This document shows, one piece after another, positions 1-8,837 of a stretch of DNA of 64,000 nt (its first letter is position 1; the number at the start of each line of letters is the position of its first letter). Source of the stretch: Nakamurella aerolata (GTDB taxonomy: Bacteria; Actinomycetota; Actinomycetes; Mycobacteriales; Nakamurellaceae); NCBI RefSeq assembly GCF_013002705.1, contig NZ_JABEND010000014.1:27102-91101 (forward strand), in the 5' to 3' direction. Below the pieces are notes generated by a model. The model had not been told where the DNA came from, searched no databases, and saw only the letters and a program-made list of their open reading frames with translations. The position numbers and the translations under genes are program-made.

Positions 1-357
1 TTCGGCATCACCGACGGGCAGGCCATGGCCCAGGTTCCGGCCCGCCTGGTCGGCACGGCGCCCGGGTTTCTCAACACCCTCCGCGGTGCCGCTGAGGCGC
101 TGGTGATCGCCGGATTCGGCGCCGCACTGCTCGGCCTGCTGACCACCAGGGTTGACGACCCCGGCAGAGCAGCCGAGGTCGCCGCCGGTCCGCTCGCGAC
201 CACCGACGCGGCACAGCGGAGCGCCGAGATCGACGCCTTCACCGCCTCATGGCGTCTCACCCAGATCGGCGTCGGCGCAACGTGTTTGCTGCTCTCGGCT
301 GCCGTCGCGGTGCTGCTTTTCCGAGGACAGGCCAGGACCGTCCGGCACCAGGCGTGA
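1..357 (+). CDS. MFS transporter, C-terminal part (partial)
   Basis: The reading frame is open from the window edge to a TGA at 355-357, giving the last 118 residues of a protein. Two hydrophobic stretches, about residues 30-53 and 92-110 of the visible part, flank a polar loop, and the first follows a GFLNTLRGAAEAL-type stretch. This arrangement is typical of the last helices of drug/proton antiporters of the DHA2 (EmrB/QacA) kind of the major facilitator superfamily. The stop overlaps the GTG of the soxR-like gene (GTGA), so the two are probably co-transcribed and translationally coupled. The substrate cannot be deduced from this fragment, and another polytopic transporter family is possible. 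Confidence 0.6.
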   Translation, partial: FGITDGQAMAQVPARLVGTAPGFLNTLRGAAEALVIAGFGAALLGLLTTRVDDPGRAAEVAAGPLATTDAAQRSAEIDAFTASWRLTQIGVGATCLLLSAAVAVLLFRGQARTVRHQA

Positions 358-878
358 CCGTGTCCGATCCCATCGGCAAGCTAACGGAATCGCAGACAGG
401 GCACGTCGACCCCGCTACCCCGTTGACGATCGGCGAGGTGATGCGGCGGACCGGAGTGAGCGCGTCGGCGCTGCACTTCTACGAGCGGAAAGGATTGATT
501 GCCAGTACCCGCACCTCGACCAATCAGCGGCGGTACGAGCGTCACGTGCTGCGCGGCGTTTCGCTCATCCTGGTCGGCAGGCGCCTTGGCATACCGCTCG
601 CCGACGTCGCCGCGGTCTTCTCCGCGCTACCGACCGACCACGCGCCGACGCATCAGGACTGGCAACGGGCCTCCCGCCTGTGGAAGCGGCAACTGCAGGA
701 GCGCCGCCGACAGCTGGAGGCGCTGGAGCGCGAGCTGACCGGCTGCATCGGCTGCGGTTGCCTGTCGATGAAGGCCTGTCTGCTGCTCAACCCGGACGAC
801 GCGCTCGGGGCTGACGGGCCGGGCCCGGTGCGCGTCCAGGGCGACCAGCTCCGATCGAACGCGCGGCCGCCGGGTTGA
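354..878 (+). CDS. soxR: Redox-sensitive transcriptional activator SoxR
   Basis: This is a MerR-family regulator of 174 residues. An N-terminal winged helix (about residues 23-95) with an SASALHFYERKGLI core is followed by a dimerisation helix and the iron-sulfur motif CIGCGCLSMKAC, with cysteines 131, 134, 136 and 142 at the SoxR spacing C-x2-C-x-C-x5-C. In SoxR these bind a [2Fe-2S] cluster whose oxidation by redox-cycling compounds switches on transcription. I chose the GTG at 354 because it overlaps the upstream stop and precedes the conserved domain; the GTG at 360 is an alternative. The coupled transporter gene suggests control of efflux of a redox-active metabolite, as seen for SoxR in other actinomycetes; that role is inferred. 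Confidence 0.9.
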   Translation: MTVSDPIGKLTESQTGHVDPATPLTIGEVMRRTGVSASALHFYERKGLIASTRTSTNQRRYERHVLRGVSLILVGRRLGIPLADVAAVFSALPTDHAPTHQDWQRASRLWKRQLQERRRQLEALERELTGCIGCGCLSMKACLLLNPDDALGADGPGPVRVQGDQLRSNARPPG

Positions 879-890
879 GATCGATGCCGG

Positions 891-962
891 TGGGCGCGGA
901 CGGGTTCGAACCGCCGACCGCCCGGGTGTAAACCGGGTGCTCTTCCGCTGAGCTACGCGCCC
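891..962 (-). tRNA. tRNA-Val (anticodon TAC)
   Basis: The minus strand folds into a full cloverleaf of 72 nt. It has a perfect 7-bp acceptor stem (GGGCGCG/CGCGCCC), a D stem GCTC/GAGC, an anticodon stem CCCGG/CCGGG around the loop TTTACAC, and a T arm with TTCGAAC. The anticodon TAC reads GTA valine codons. The discriminator is A, and the CCA end is not encoded. Confidence 0.95.
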
Positions 963-1136
963 CTGACTGCCGGACGCCGGTGCCGCCCGCGCACCGCCGA
1001 ATCCGGCCGTACCAGCGTATCGAGGTCGCGCTGGCACGAGAAATCGCCGAGTTGCCGGCCGTCGCGTCGCCCGCGACCGGCCGGGCGGGACACGTCCGCA
1101 GCCTCAGCGGGCCCAGCCGGCTCGGCCCAGCCCAGC

Positions 1137-1616
1137 TCAGGACGGCAGCGCGGCGATGGCTCGGCGCCAGGCGTCCTGATCGCGCGGTTCGCCCGGCTGG
1201 TTGACCTCGGCGAACTGGACGATGCCGTCCTGATCGACCAGGAAGGTGCCGCGGATCGCCATGCCTGCGTCGGAATTGAACACGCCGTAGGCCTTGGCCA
1301 CCTCGCCGTGTGGCCAGAAGTCGCTGAGCAGCGGGAAGGTGTAGCCCTGGTCCTGCACCCAGGCCTTCAGCGCGAACGTCGGGTCGGTGGAGATGGCGAG
1401 CACCTGCACCGCGTCGTTGGAGAAACTCGGCAGATCGTCGCGCACCGCGCACAGCTCGCCGGTGCAGATGCCGGAGAAGGCGAAGGGGTAGAACACCAGC
1501 AGCACCGACTTCTTCCCGGCGAAGTCGGCCAACGACACCGACTGCCGATCGGCATCGGACAGGGTGAAAGCCGGGGCGGAATCGCCGACGGCGGGTGGAC
1601 GTGCAGCCTCAGACAT
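1137..1616 (-). CDS. ahpE: AhpE-like peroxiredoxin
   Basis: This is a 159-residue thioredoxin-fold peroxidase that reduces hydroperoxides and peroxynitrite in the cytoplasm. It matches the mycobacterial AhpE pattern closely, with VLLVFYPFAFSGIC around the peroxidatic Cys51, FPLLSDFWPHG in the middle and a C-terminal QPGEPRDQ segment. A second cysteine, Cys56, lies five residues after the first (CTGELC), as in BCP-type atypical 2-Cys peroxiredoxins, whereas Mycobacterium tuberculosis AhpE works with one. The start at MSEAARPP was chosen because the 22 extra residues of the longer frame are not conserved and are Arg/Gly/Pro-rich. It lies downstream of the DUF3052 gene on the same strand, with a 112-nt gap. 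Confidence 0.9.
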   Translation of the reverse strand: MSEAARPPAVGDSAPAFTLSDADRQSVSLADFAGKKSVLLVFYPFAFSGICTGELCAVRDDLPSFSNDAVQVLAISTDPTFALKAWVQDQGYTFPLLSDFWPHGEVAKAYGVFNSDAGMAIRGTFLVDQDGIVQFAEVNQPGEPRDQDAWRRAIAALPS

Positions 1617-1728
1617 TTCGACTCCCAGCTGTCGGCCCGGCTTTCGACCCGGGCGGTACTTGCGCAGAACTGGATGACTCAACTCTTGCGGCAGAACGCT
1701 TGGCGAACCTGCGGACGCCGCACACCGA

Positions 1729-2151
1729 TCAGCGTTTGGAGCGCGGCGCGCCGGCCCGCGCCAGCCGGCTGATCATCCACTCGTCGGTGGACCCGGCACC
1801 GGCGGACTGGGACAGCCCTGCCGTTCGTGCGGCCTCGCTGATGTCCGCCGGCTCGATGTAGCCGTCGCGGCCGGTCTTCGGGGTGAGCAGCTGGATCACG
1901 CCGTCGTCGGCGAGCAGGGTCAGCGCATCCACCAGCGCGTCGGTGACGTCGCCGTCGTCGTCGCGCCACCAGACCACCATGGCGTCGACCACCTCGTGGG
2001 CGCCCTCTTCCACCAGTTCGGTGCCGGTGAGTTCTTCGATCGCATCCCGCAGATCGTGGTCGACGTCGTCGTCGTAACCCATCTCGCCGACCACGTCACC
2101 GCTGGACAGCCCCCACCGAGCCACCACAGCCTGGGCTGCAGTTGCCGTCAC
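1729..2151 (-). CDS. DUF3052 family protein
   Basis: This is a small acidic protein of 140 residues whose function is not known. The conserved core runs from VVARWGLSSGDVVGEMGYD to about ELVEEGAHEVVDAMVVWWRDDDGDV and then a helical TDALVDALTLL segment. Mycobacteria carry the same family between ahpE and aceE (Rv2239c), so both identity and position agree. The GTG start at 2151 has a strong upstream AGGAGGG at about 5-nt spacing; the longer open frame upstream is a by-product of high GC. It is transcribed divergently from aceE, and the two share the 257-nt spacer 2152-2408. Confidence 0.85.
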   Translation of the reverse strand: MTATAAQAVVARWGLSSGDVVGEMGYDDDVDHDLRDAIEELTGTELVEEGAHEVVDAMVVWWRDDDGDVTDALVDALTLLADDGVIQLLTPKTGRDGYIEPADISEAARTAGLSQSAGAGSTDEWMISRLARAGAPRSKR

Positions 2152-2408
2152 AGTCCCCTCCTGCCATTGTCGCCTCGCACGCCACCTGCCGGCCATCGCA
2201 TGCACGCCACCATAGGTGAGTCGGCTCGCCGCGTCTCCACCTGCCCACCCCCAAGCCGCCAGAAGGCCATGCTGCCCAAGGGGTGGGTGCGGTCGGTCGC
2301 CCCAGTGAGGGAAGATGGATACGGACACCAAACAACAGAACTGAACCGGGAGCAACGCGGCCGTGAACCCGGCCGCACACGGGCTCCCGCAGGTGACGAG
2401 GAGATCCC

Positions 2409-5231
2409 TTGACAGGCCCACAGAACGGTTCGGCCGCACCAGGGCAGGCCCAGCAGCCAGCCGGTACCCAACTGCATTCGATGATCCGCGACGGCCTGGC
2501 CGCCCAGCTGCCGGACATCGATCCGGAGGAGACCGAGGAGTGGCTCGACTCGTTCGACGCCATGCTCTCGGCGGGCGGCCGCCAGCGCGCCCGCTACGTG
2601 ATGCAGCGGCTGCTCGGCCGGGCGCGGGAACAGCACGTAGGGCTGCCCGCGCTGACCACCACCGACTACATCAACACCATCCCGACCACCGCGGAGCCCG
2701 AGTTCCCCGGTGACGAGGAGCTGGAGCGCCGCTACCGCTCCTGGATCCGCTGGAACGCGGCGATCATGGTGCACCGGGCGCAGCGTCCCGGCATCGGCGT
2801 CGGCGGCCACATCTCCACCTACGCCTCCTCCGCCACCCTGTACGAGGTCGGCTACAACCACTTCTTCCGCGGCAAGGACCATCCCGGCGGCGGCGACCAC
2901 GTGTTCTTCCAGGGGCACGCCTCCCCCGGCATGTACGCCCGCGCGTTCCTCGAAGGACGGCTGTCGGAGAACGATCTCGACGGCTTCCGGCAAGAGGTGA
3001 GCCATCCCGGCGGCGGGCTGCCCAGCTACCCGCACCCGCGGCTGATGCCCGACTTCTGGGAGTACCCGACGGTGTCCATGGGGCTCGGCCCGATGAACGC
3101 CATCCAGCAGGCAAGGGTGAATCGCTACCTGCACCATCGCGGCCTGAAAGACACCTCGCAGCAACACGTCTGGGCCTTCTTGGGCGACGGCGAGCTGGAT
3201 GAGGTGGAGTCGCGCGGGTTGATCCATGTACCGGCCATCGACGGGCTGGACAACCTCACCTTCGTGATCAACGCCAACCTGCAGCGGCTGGACGGCCCGG
3301 TCCGCGGCAACGGCAAGATCATCCAGGAACTCGAGGCGTTCTTCCGGGGTGCCGGCTGGAACGTCATCAAGGTGATCTGGGGACGCGAGTGGGACGCGCT
3401 GCTGCAAGCCGACCGCGACGGCGCTCTCGTCAACCTGATGAACACCACCGCCGACGGCGACTACCAGACCTACAAGGCCAACGACGGCGCCTATGTCCGC
3501 GAGCACTTCTTCGGCCGTGACCCGCGCACCAAGTCGATGGTGGCCAACATGTCCGACGCCGACATTTGGAATCTGCGCCGCGGCGGGCACGACTATCGCA
3601 AGGTGTACGCGGCCTACCAGGCGGCGATGGAGCACGTCGGACAGCCGACGGTGATCCTGGCCAAGACCATCAAGGGCTTCCACCTCGGTTCCAGCTTCGA
3701 GGGTCGCAACGCCACCCACCAGATGAAGAAGCTGACCCTCGACAACCTCAAGTCGTTCCGGGACGAGCTGCACATCCCGATCTCCGACGAGCAGCTCGAG
3801 GCCGATCCGTACGCGCCGCCGTACTACCACCCGGGCGACAGCTCCGCCGAGATCGCGTATCTCAAGCAGCGCCGCAGCAAGCTCGGCGGTTTCGTGCCGC
3901 AGCGCCGGGCGCAGGCTCCGGTACTGCCCGATCCCGACCCGAAGGCGTTCGAGGCGGTGGCGAAGGGCTCGGGCAAGCAGGAGGTCGCCACCACCATGGC
4001 GTTCGTCCGGCTGGTCCGAGACCTGTTCAAGGACAAGGCCGTCGGCGATCGGATCGTGCCCATCATCCCGGACGAGGCGCGCACCTTCGGGATGGATTCA
4101 CTGTTCCCCTCGCAGAAGATCTACAACCCGTCCGGCCAGCTGTACACGGCGGTAGATGCCAATTTGATGTTGGCGTACAAGGAGTCCGAGCAGGGCGTGA
4201 TCCTGCACGAGGGCATCGACGAGGCCGGTTCGGTGGCGACGTTCACCGCCGCCGGCACCACCTACTCCACCCACGGCGTACCGCTGATCCCGATGTACAT
4301 CTTCTACTCGATGTTCGGGTTCCAGCGCACCGGCGACGGGCTCTGGGCGGCCGGCGACCAAATGGCCCGCGGGTTCATCCTCGGCGCCACCGCAGGGCGG
4401 ACAACGCTCACCGGTGAGGGTCTGCAGCACGCCGACGGGCACTCGCATCTGCTGGCGGCCACCATGCCGCACGTGGTGGCGTACGACCCGGCGTACGGCT
4501 ACGAGATCGGGCACATCGTCAAGGACGGGCTGCGCCGCATGTACGGCGAGGGTGGCCGCAACGAGCAGCACCCGCAGGGTGAGGACGTCGTCTACTACAT
4601 CACCATGTACAACGAGCCGTACGTGCAGCCGGCGCAGCCCGAGAACCTCGATGTGGCAGCACTTCTGAAGGGCATGTACCTGCTGAAGCCGGCATCGGCC
4701 GTCACCGAAACCGACGGCAAGGCCAGGGCACAGCTGCTGGCGTCCGGGGTCGGCGTCCGCTGGGCGCTGGAGGCCCAGGAGCTGCTGGCCACCGACTGGA
4801 ACGTCGCCGCGGACGTCTGGAGCGTCACCAGCTGGTCGGAGCTGCGCCGCGAGGCCGAAGTGATTGAGCGGCAACGGCTTCTGGAACCGGACAAGGACTT
4901 CGGGCAGCCGCACGTCACCACGGCGTTGGCCGACCAGCCCGGCCCGGTGATCGCCACCAGCGACTACCAGCGCGCGGTGCAGAACCAGATCGCGCCGTGG
5001 GTGCCTGGCGACTACGTCGCGCTCGGCGCTGACGGGTTCGGTTTCTCCGACACCCGCCCGGCTGCCCGCCGGCACTTCCTGATCGACGGGCCGTCGATGG
5101 TGGTCGCCACCCTGTCCGCCCTGGAGAAGCGCGGCGAGTACCGGCAGGGGGCGGCGGCGGAAGCCGCGGCCAAGTACCAGTTGCACGACGCATCGGCCGG
5201 CTCGTCCGGCAACGCCGGCGGCGAGTCCTGA
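2409..5231 (+). CDS. aceE: Pyruvate dehydrogenase E1 component (homodimeric)
   Basis: AceE decarboxylates pyruvate with thiamine diphosphate and passes the acetyl group to the lipoyl domain of E2 in the pyruvate dehydrogenase complex. The 940-residue length fits the homodimeric type (about 900). The thiamine-diphosphate motif begins at [12 protein letters not shown] and ends near [14 protein letters not shown]. The middle transketolase-like domain ([20 protein letters not shown]) and the C-terminal domain ([17 protein letters not shown]) are intact. The TTG start at 2409 is preceded by GAGGAG at about the right distance. A strong bidirectional hairpin follows the stop. LipA and LipB, encoded at 39.6-42.9 kb, supply the cofactor that the complex needs. 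Confidence 0.97.
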   Translation: MTGPQNGSAAPGQAQQPAGTQLHSMIRDGLAAQLPDIDPEETEEWLDSFDAMLSAGGRQRARYVMQRLLGRAREQHVGLPALTTTDYINTIPTTAEPEFPGDEELERRYRSWIRWNAAIMVHRAQRPGIGVGGHISTYASSATLYEVGYNHFFRGKDHPGGGDHVFFQGHASPGMYARAFLEGRLSENDLDGFRQEVSHPGGGLPSYPHPRLMPDFWEYPTVSMGLGPMNAIQQARVNRYLHHRGLKDTSQQHVWAFLGDGELDEVESRGLIHVPAIDGLDNLTFVINANLQRLDGPVRGNGKIIQELEAFFRGAGWNVIKVIWGREWDALLQADRDGALVNLMNTTADGDYQTYKANDGAYVREHFFGRDPRTKSMVANMSDADIWNLRRGGHDYRKVYAAYQAAMEHVGQPTVILAKTIKGFHLGSSFEGRNATHQMKKLTLDNLKSFRDELHIPISDEQLEADPYAPPYYHPGDSSAEIAYLKQRRSKLGGFVPQRRAQAPVLPDPDPKAFEAVAKGSGKQEVATTMAFVRLVRDLFKDKAVGDRIVPIIPDEARTFGMDSLFPSQKIYNPSGQLYTAVDANLMLAYKESEQGVILHEGIDEAGSVATFTAAGTTYSTHGVPLIPMYIFYSMFGFQRTGDGLWAAGDQMARGFILGATAGRTTLTGEGLQHADGHSHLLAATMPHVVAYDPAYGYEIGHIVKDGLRRMYGEGGRNEQHPQGEDVVYYITMYNEPYVQPAQPENLDVAALLKGMYLLKPASAVTETDGKARAQLLASGVGVRWALEAQELLATDWNVAADVWSVTSWSELRREAEVIERQRLLEPDKDFGQPHVTTALADQPGPVIATSDYQRAVQNQIAPWVPGDYVALGADGFGFSDTRPAARRHFLIDGPSMVVATLSALEKRGEYRQGAAAEAAAKYQLHDASAGSSGNAGGES

Positions 5232-5237
5232 CCGATG

Positions 5238-5267
5238 GGGCCGGGCGCGTGCCAGCGCGCCCGGCCC
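5238..5267. terminator. Bidirectional hairpin terminator between aceE and the 5294-5731 gene
   Basis: A perfect 12-bp GC stem (GGGCCGGGCGCG at 5238-5249 against 5256-5267) closes a 6-nt loop. It starts 6 nt after the aceE stop and lies between convergent genes. There is no T-tract, which is common for actinomycete terminators. Confidence 0.7.
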
Positions 5268-5293
5268 GATCGGCAGCCGCTGAGTCCAGCAGG

Positions 5294-5731
5294 TCAGCGG
5301 ATGGCGGCCGCGAACCGCTTCGCCTTGCGGCGCCGCGCCAGCACCAGCAGCAATGCCAGCAACGCAACGGGTTCGGTCACCTGATCCGTGCGTGCGGTGA
5401 CGGTGTGCCCGCCCGAGCCCGACGGTTCGAGTTGAGCCACGACGCTGCCGCTGCCCTCGACGAGGTCGGCGGAACCGTGCGCACTGCGCAGCTCGAACTG
5501 TCCGGTGGAGGCAGACAGTGTCCACTTGCCGGCGCCGGTCCGGACCGCGGTGACGCTGCTACCGGCACCGCCCTGCAGGGTTGCCCCGGAGTCCTGCGGG
5601 ACGAACCGATAGCCGCTCAGCTCGCCACCGTTGCGGAGGAACCGCTTCGGCAGCTTGCTCACCTGCCCGCCCGCGGTCCGAATCTCGAAGGACAGCAACC
5701 CGGCCCTGCGCGCGCTGATGCTGATCGTCAT
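5294..5731 (-). CDS. Hypothetical protein with C-terminal membrane segment
   Basis: I do not recognise this 145-residue protein. It begins MTISISARRAGLLSFEIRT and has a beta-rich, Gly/Ser/Thr-rich body, followed by one hydrophobic segment near the C-terminus (EPVALLALLLVLA, about residues 121-133) and a basic tail RRRKAKRF. This looks like a C-terminally anchored protein with the body on one side of the membrane. It lies 88 nt downstream of the MerR-type gene on the same strand, so the two may be one operon. Coding is supported by codon-position GC bias and a clean ATG, not by a family match. Confidence 0.6.
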   Translation of the reverse strand: MTISISARRAGLLSFEIRTAGGQVSKLPKRFLRNGGELSGYRFVPQDSGATLQGGAGSSVTAVRTGAGKWTLSASTGQFELRSAHGSADLVEGSGSVVAQLEPSGSGGHTVTARTDQVTEPVALLALLLVLARRRKAKRFAAAIR

Positions 5732-5781
5732 GGGACTTCCTCTCGTCGGCTACTTCTTCTTGATTTCCTCGGCCGCGCGCA

Positions 5782-5829
5782 GCGCAGTCAGTGCCCGGCG
5801 CAGTCAGTGCTCGGCGCAGTCAGTGCTCG
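5782..5829. repeat. Three tandem copies of a 16-bp unit
   Basis: GCGCAGTCAGTGCYCG is repeated at 5782, 5798 and 5814 with one base difference. The third copy overlaps the last codons and the stop of the MerR-type gene, whose TGA is part of the repeat unit. Confidence 0.9.
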
Positions 5830-6557
5830 GCGGATTCGGCCTCAAGAGCCCTCGACACCCGCACCAGAACGTCCAGCTGCGCCGCGTTGTAGATGTCGCG
5901 CAGCGCCAACCCGATGTCCCTGGCCGCCGCAACCGGCGCCTCATCGGCGGGCCGGTGCTGTTTGGCGGCGCGGGCGGCCGGCAGCATCCGGACGGCCAGT
6001 TCGGCGCGTTCCGCCTCGCCGGCGTCCGCCGGCAGCCGCTCGAAGTCGGCGTCGGCATCGGAGTCGACAGCGGTGCTCAGCCATTCCCGCAACCGGCGCT
6101 GTCGGTGTTCGGGCAGCAGCCGGCTGAGGACGAATAACGTCGCCTTGTCGGTATCGGTCAGCGTTGCGGCGGTCTCGACATCGGCGAAGCCCGGCGGCAT
6201 GCCGCGGTGCACCTCGTTACTGAGCACCTGTTGCAGGTCGCGGCGGATCTGCTCCAACTGCTCGATCCGTTCCGACAACTGCGCATCGAGTGACCGGAAG
6301 AGCGCATCGGCCTGCGGGCCCTTGCTGTCCAACTCCCGGATCTGCGCCAAGGTGAAGCCGATCTCGGTGAGTCGCCTAATCCGCAGCAGCCGGATCAGGT
6401 GCAGCGCGCCATAAGCCTTGTAGCCGTTGGTCCTTCGTTCCGGCTCCGCCAGCAGGCCGACCTCGTGGTAGTACCGCACCGTGCGCAGGCTGACCCCGGC
6501 CAGCCTGGCCACCTCGCTGGTGCTCCAGCCGGTGAGTCGGCGGTCGGTGTTCGTCAT
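5820..6557 (-). CDS. MerR family transcriptional regulator
   Basis: This 245-residue regulator has an N-terminal MerR winged helix (about residues 8-75) with STSEVARLAGVSLRTVRYYHEVGLL, then a long coiled-coil helix (about 78-125) and a helical C-terminal domain of about 120 residues. The C-terminal part has no cysteine cluster, so metal or redox sensing of the CueR/SoxR kind is unlikely. The size resembles TipAL-like multidrug-binding regulators, but I do not recognise the ligand domain. The start MTNTDRR was preferred over the 33-residue longer frame because the MerR domain begins shortly afterwards. The hypothetical membrane-tailed gene follows it. Confidence 0.85.
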   Translation of the reverse strand: MTNTDRRLTGWSTSEVARLAGVSLRTVRYYHEVGLLAEPERRTNGYKAYGALHLIRLLRIRRLTEIGFTLAQIRELDSKGPQADALFRSLDAQLSERIEQLEQIRRDLQQVLSNEVHRGMPPGFADVETAATLTDTDKATLFVLSRLLPEHRQRRLREWLSTAVDSDADADFERLPADAGEAERAELAVRMLPAARAAKQHRPADEAPVAAARDIGLALRDIYNAAQLDVLVRVSRALEAESAEH

Positions 6558-7284
6558 GCCGGCAGCTGCCGGTTCTCCCCGGTCGCCGCGCGCGGCAGTT
6601 CCGGGCGGGCGACCCGAGTCCGATGATCCCGCTGCTCTCACTGCCGCAGTAGACACCGTGCCGCGGCGGCACGGTCAAACCGGCCGGCGCAGTACGGCGG
6701 GCCGCGGCCGACGGCGGCGCAGCGGCAGTGCCGCGGCGGCACGGCCCTACCAGCGTGCGGGACGATTGTCCCGTTTCGTCCCGCTGCCCCATCTAAGTGC
6801 TTCACATCGTTGTTCGGACAGCTGGCGACTTGGGCTCCGACCGCCGGCTGCCCGACCCGTGCCCACGGTTGCCGACAGTTGCCGACAGTGGCCGACAGCT
6901 GCCGACAGTTGCCGACAGGCACGGCACAGCGGAGCAAAACCGCTACCGCAGAACGGATCCGCGGCCCCACCACACCGGCGTCCGGCCTCGGGCCGACAAT
7001 GACATCGACCAAGATTGGACAAAGAATCTGATACAGCTGACTGGCGCAGCGCAACCGGCGGCGGATCAAAGATGACGATGTGGTCACGTTGTGACCGAGG
7101 CAGCGCAGCGTCTTCCGCCAAGCGCAGCCGCGCGGTAGCCTCCCCTCGTTGTTGCTCTTCCTCGGCTTTGCATTTCGGCTCGGCGAGTAAGGCGCATCCC
7201 CTCCGGCGGAGACTTGGGCCGCTGAGGTGTATCACCCCGTCGCCGGGAGATCCGGTGTCGGACTAGCTCTTTGAGGAGAGCAGC
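6558..7284. other. Long intergenic region upstream of the cold-shock gene
   Basis: These 727 bases separate the divergent MerR-type and cold-shock genes. I see no convincing gene. The notable content is a decameric repeat at 6871-6918 and a stretch of lower GC (about 7000-7100), which probably carries the promoter and a long 5' leader for the cold-shock gene. Long leaders are common for csp genes; the transcription start is not evident. Confidence 0.5.
6871..6918. repeat. Decameric tandem repeat, five units
   Basis: GCCGACAGTT recurs with exact 10-bp spacing at 6871, 6881, 6891, 6901 and 6911. Only the last two bases of the unit vary, and the fifth copy stops at eight bases. A degenerate sixth copy (GCCCACGGTT) precedes it at 6861. 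The spacing equals about one helical turn. Confidence 0.9.
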
Positions 7285-7488
7285 ATGGCGCAGGGAACGG
7301 TCAAATGGTTCAACGCGGAGAAGGGCTACGGCTTCATCTCCCCTGACGACGGCTCCGGTGACGTCTTCGTGCACTACAGCGCGATCTCCGGATCCGGGTA
7401 CCGCTCACTCGAAGAGGGCCAGACGGTCACCTTCGAGGTCGAGCAGTCCGACAAGGGCCCGCAGGCGGCCAACGTCACGCCTGCCTGA
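7285..7488 (+). CDS. Cold-shock protein, CspA family
   Basis: This is a 67-residue single cold-shock domain, the normal length. It begins [20 protein letters not shown] and contains both RNA-binding motifs: RNP1 as KGYGFI and RNP2 as DVFVHY. Such proteins bind single-stranded RNA and DNA and melt structures in mRNA, either at low temperature or constitutively in actinomycetes. The ATG follows GAGGAG at about 8 nt. A hairpin follows the stop, so it is probably monocistronic and separate from the fatty-acid locus downstream. Confidence 0.95.
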   Translation: MAQGTVKWFNAEKGYGFISPDDGSGDVFVHYSAISGSGYRSLEEGQTVTFEVEQSDKGPQAANVTPA

Positions 7489-7493
7489 GAGAC

Positions 7494-7531
7494 CACGACC
7501 GGGTGCCGCAACGGCGCGGTACTCGGTCGTG
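7494..7531 (+). terminator. Hairpin after the cold-shock gene
   Basis: CACGACC at 7494-7500 pairs with GGTCGTG at 7525-7531. Inner pairing between CCGC and GCGG extends the stem after a small internal loop. It begins 6 nt after the csp stop and ends 15 nt before the next gene. Confidence 0.5.
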
Positions 7532-7545
7532 CCAGGCTGGCCATC

Positions 7546-8826
7546 ATGACGGCTGACCGCGGCACGCTCCCTGGCAGTCACCAGCACGCACCGGACGGCC
7601 AGCCGGCCGCTGCCGAGCCTGCTGGCGACGCCGCGGCCTCCCGCCGCCGCGACATCGGCCCGGAAACGCTGCGCAGGGTGGAGCGGTCCGCCTCCGCGCT
7701 CGCGACCAGGGCGATCGCTGCCATGGATGCGCGCCTGTCGTGGTTTCGCGCGCTGTCGGCAGAGCAACGCTCGTGGGTGACGCTGGTAGCCCAGGCCGGT
7801 ATCGCCGGCTACGTCAGCTGGCTGGACGGCTCCCCCACTGCACGGCTGACCGAACAGGTTTTCGGTGCCGCACCCCGGCGACTGCTGCGCCAGGTCACCT
7901 TCCGGCGCACCGTCGAGCTGGTCCGGCTGTCCATCTCGGTGGCCGACGAGCACATTCCCGCGCTCGGTGACTCACCGGCCGAGCGAGCCGCACTGGCCGA
8001 CACGCTGCTGCGGTACAGCCGCGAGATCGCCTTCGCCGCAGCGGGTTTGTACGCAGCCGCCGCGGAAACCAGGGGCGCTTGGGACGCCCGCATCGCCGCC
8101 GCCATTGTCGACGGGTTGGTGCGCGGGCAGGATCCCGAAGAGCTGGCCTCGCACGCCGCCGCCCTGAGCTGGGACAGCACCGCGCCCGCCGTCGTGCTGG
8201 TCGGCGCGGCACCGCCCGGCGACCCGCAAGCAGCGGTCGACGCGGTCGACGAGTACTCCCGCGCCGGCCGGCCGGCGCTGGCCGGCGTCCACGGCACCCG
8301 ACTGGTGGTGTTGTTGTCCAGCGTCCCCGGCAGTCACGGTGCGACCGACCGGGGCAGCGCCCCGGATGAGCAGCTGCTGCGGCTGTTCGGCCCTGGTCCG
8401 GTGGTGATCGGCCCGGCCGCCGCCGGCATGGCAGGTGCGGTGCACTCGGCGACCGAGGCGCTCGCCGGCCTGGCGGTAGTCGCCGCCCGGCCGGACGCCC
8501 CCCGGCTGATCGCCGCCGACGCCCTGATGGCCGAACGCGTGGTGGCCGGTGACGGCGCAGCCGCCGAACAGCTGCGGCAACTGATGGCCCCGCTGGAGAC
8601 CGCAGGGTCGCCGCTGCTGCCGACGCTGCGCAGCTACCTCGACCACGCCGGCGCGCTGGAACCGGCGGCCCGCACACTGTTCGTGCACCCGAACACCATG
8701 CGCTACCGGCTGCGCCGGGTCGCCGAGCTCACCGGGCTCGACCCCTGGGACGCCCGCGACCAGTTCACGCTGCGGATCGCGCTGGTGCTCGGGTCGCTGC
8801 CGGCCGGCGCGGTGCAGGGCAGCTGA
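7546..8826 (+). CDS. fasR: PucR/CdaR-type regulator, FasR-like
   Basis: This 426-residue protein ends in a PucR-type helix-turn-helix (about residues 355-420: TLRSYLDHAGALEPAARTLFVHPNTMRYRLRRV), with the conserved HPNTMRYRL recognition core. The larger N-terminal part is the regulatory region of this family. In Streptomyces coelicolor a regulator of this type, FasR, sits directly upstream of fabD-fabH-acpP-fabF and activates that operon; mycobacteria have an orthologue, Rv2242, in the same place. The location here, 0.9 kb upstream of fabD, fits that role. Unusually, a FetB-like permease gene lies between the two. The ligand is unknown. Confidence 0.85.
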   Translation: MTADRGTLPGSHQHAPDGQPAAAEPAGDAAASRRRDIGPETLRRVERSASALATRAIAAMDARLSWFRALSAEQRSWVTLVAQAGIAGYVSWLDGSPTARLTEQVFGAAPRRLLRQVTFRRTVELVRLSISVADEHIPALGDSPAERAALADTLLRYSREIAFAAAGLYAAAAETRGAWDARIAAAIVDGLVRGQDPEELASHAAALSWDSTAPAVVLVGAAPPGDPQAAVDAVDEYSRAGRPALAGVHGTRLVVLLSSVPGSHGATDRGSAPDEQLLRLFGPGPVVIGPAAAGMAGAVHSATEALAGLAVVAARPDAPRLIAADALMAERVVAGDGAAAEQLRQLMAPLETAGSPLLPTLRSYLDHAGALEPAARTLFVHPNTMRYRLRRVAELTGLDPWDARDQFTLRIALVLGSLPAGAVQGS

Positions 8827-8837
8827 GGGCGACGGGA

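Noticed and set aside
2148..3830. Long minus-strand frame opposite aceE
   Set aside because: aceE is unmistakable on the plus strand; this frame shows no family features.
6861..6920. CRISPR array
   Set aside because: The units are contiguous 10-mers with no spacers and no cas genes nearby.
7087..7284. Riboswitch or known structured leader before the cold-shock gene
   Set aside because: Small hairpins can be drawn, but no conserved motif of a known class is present.
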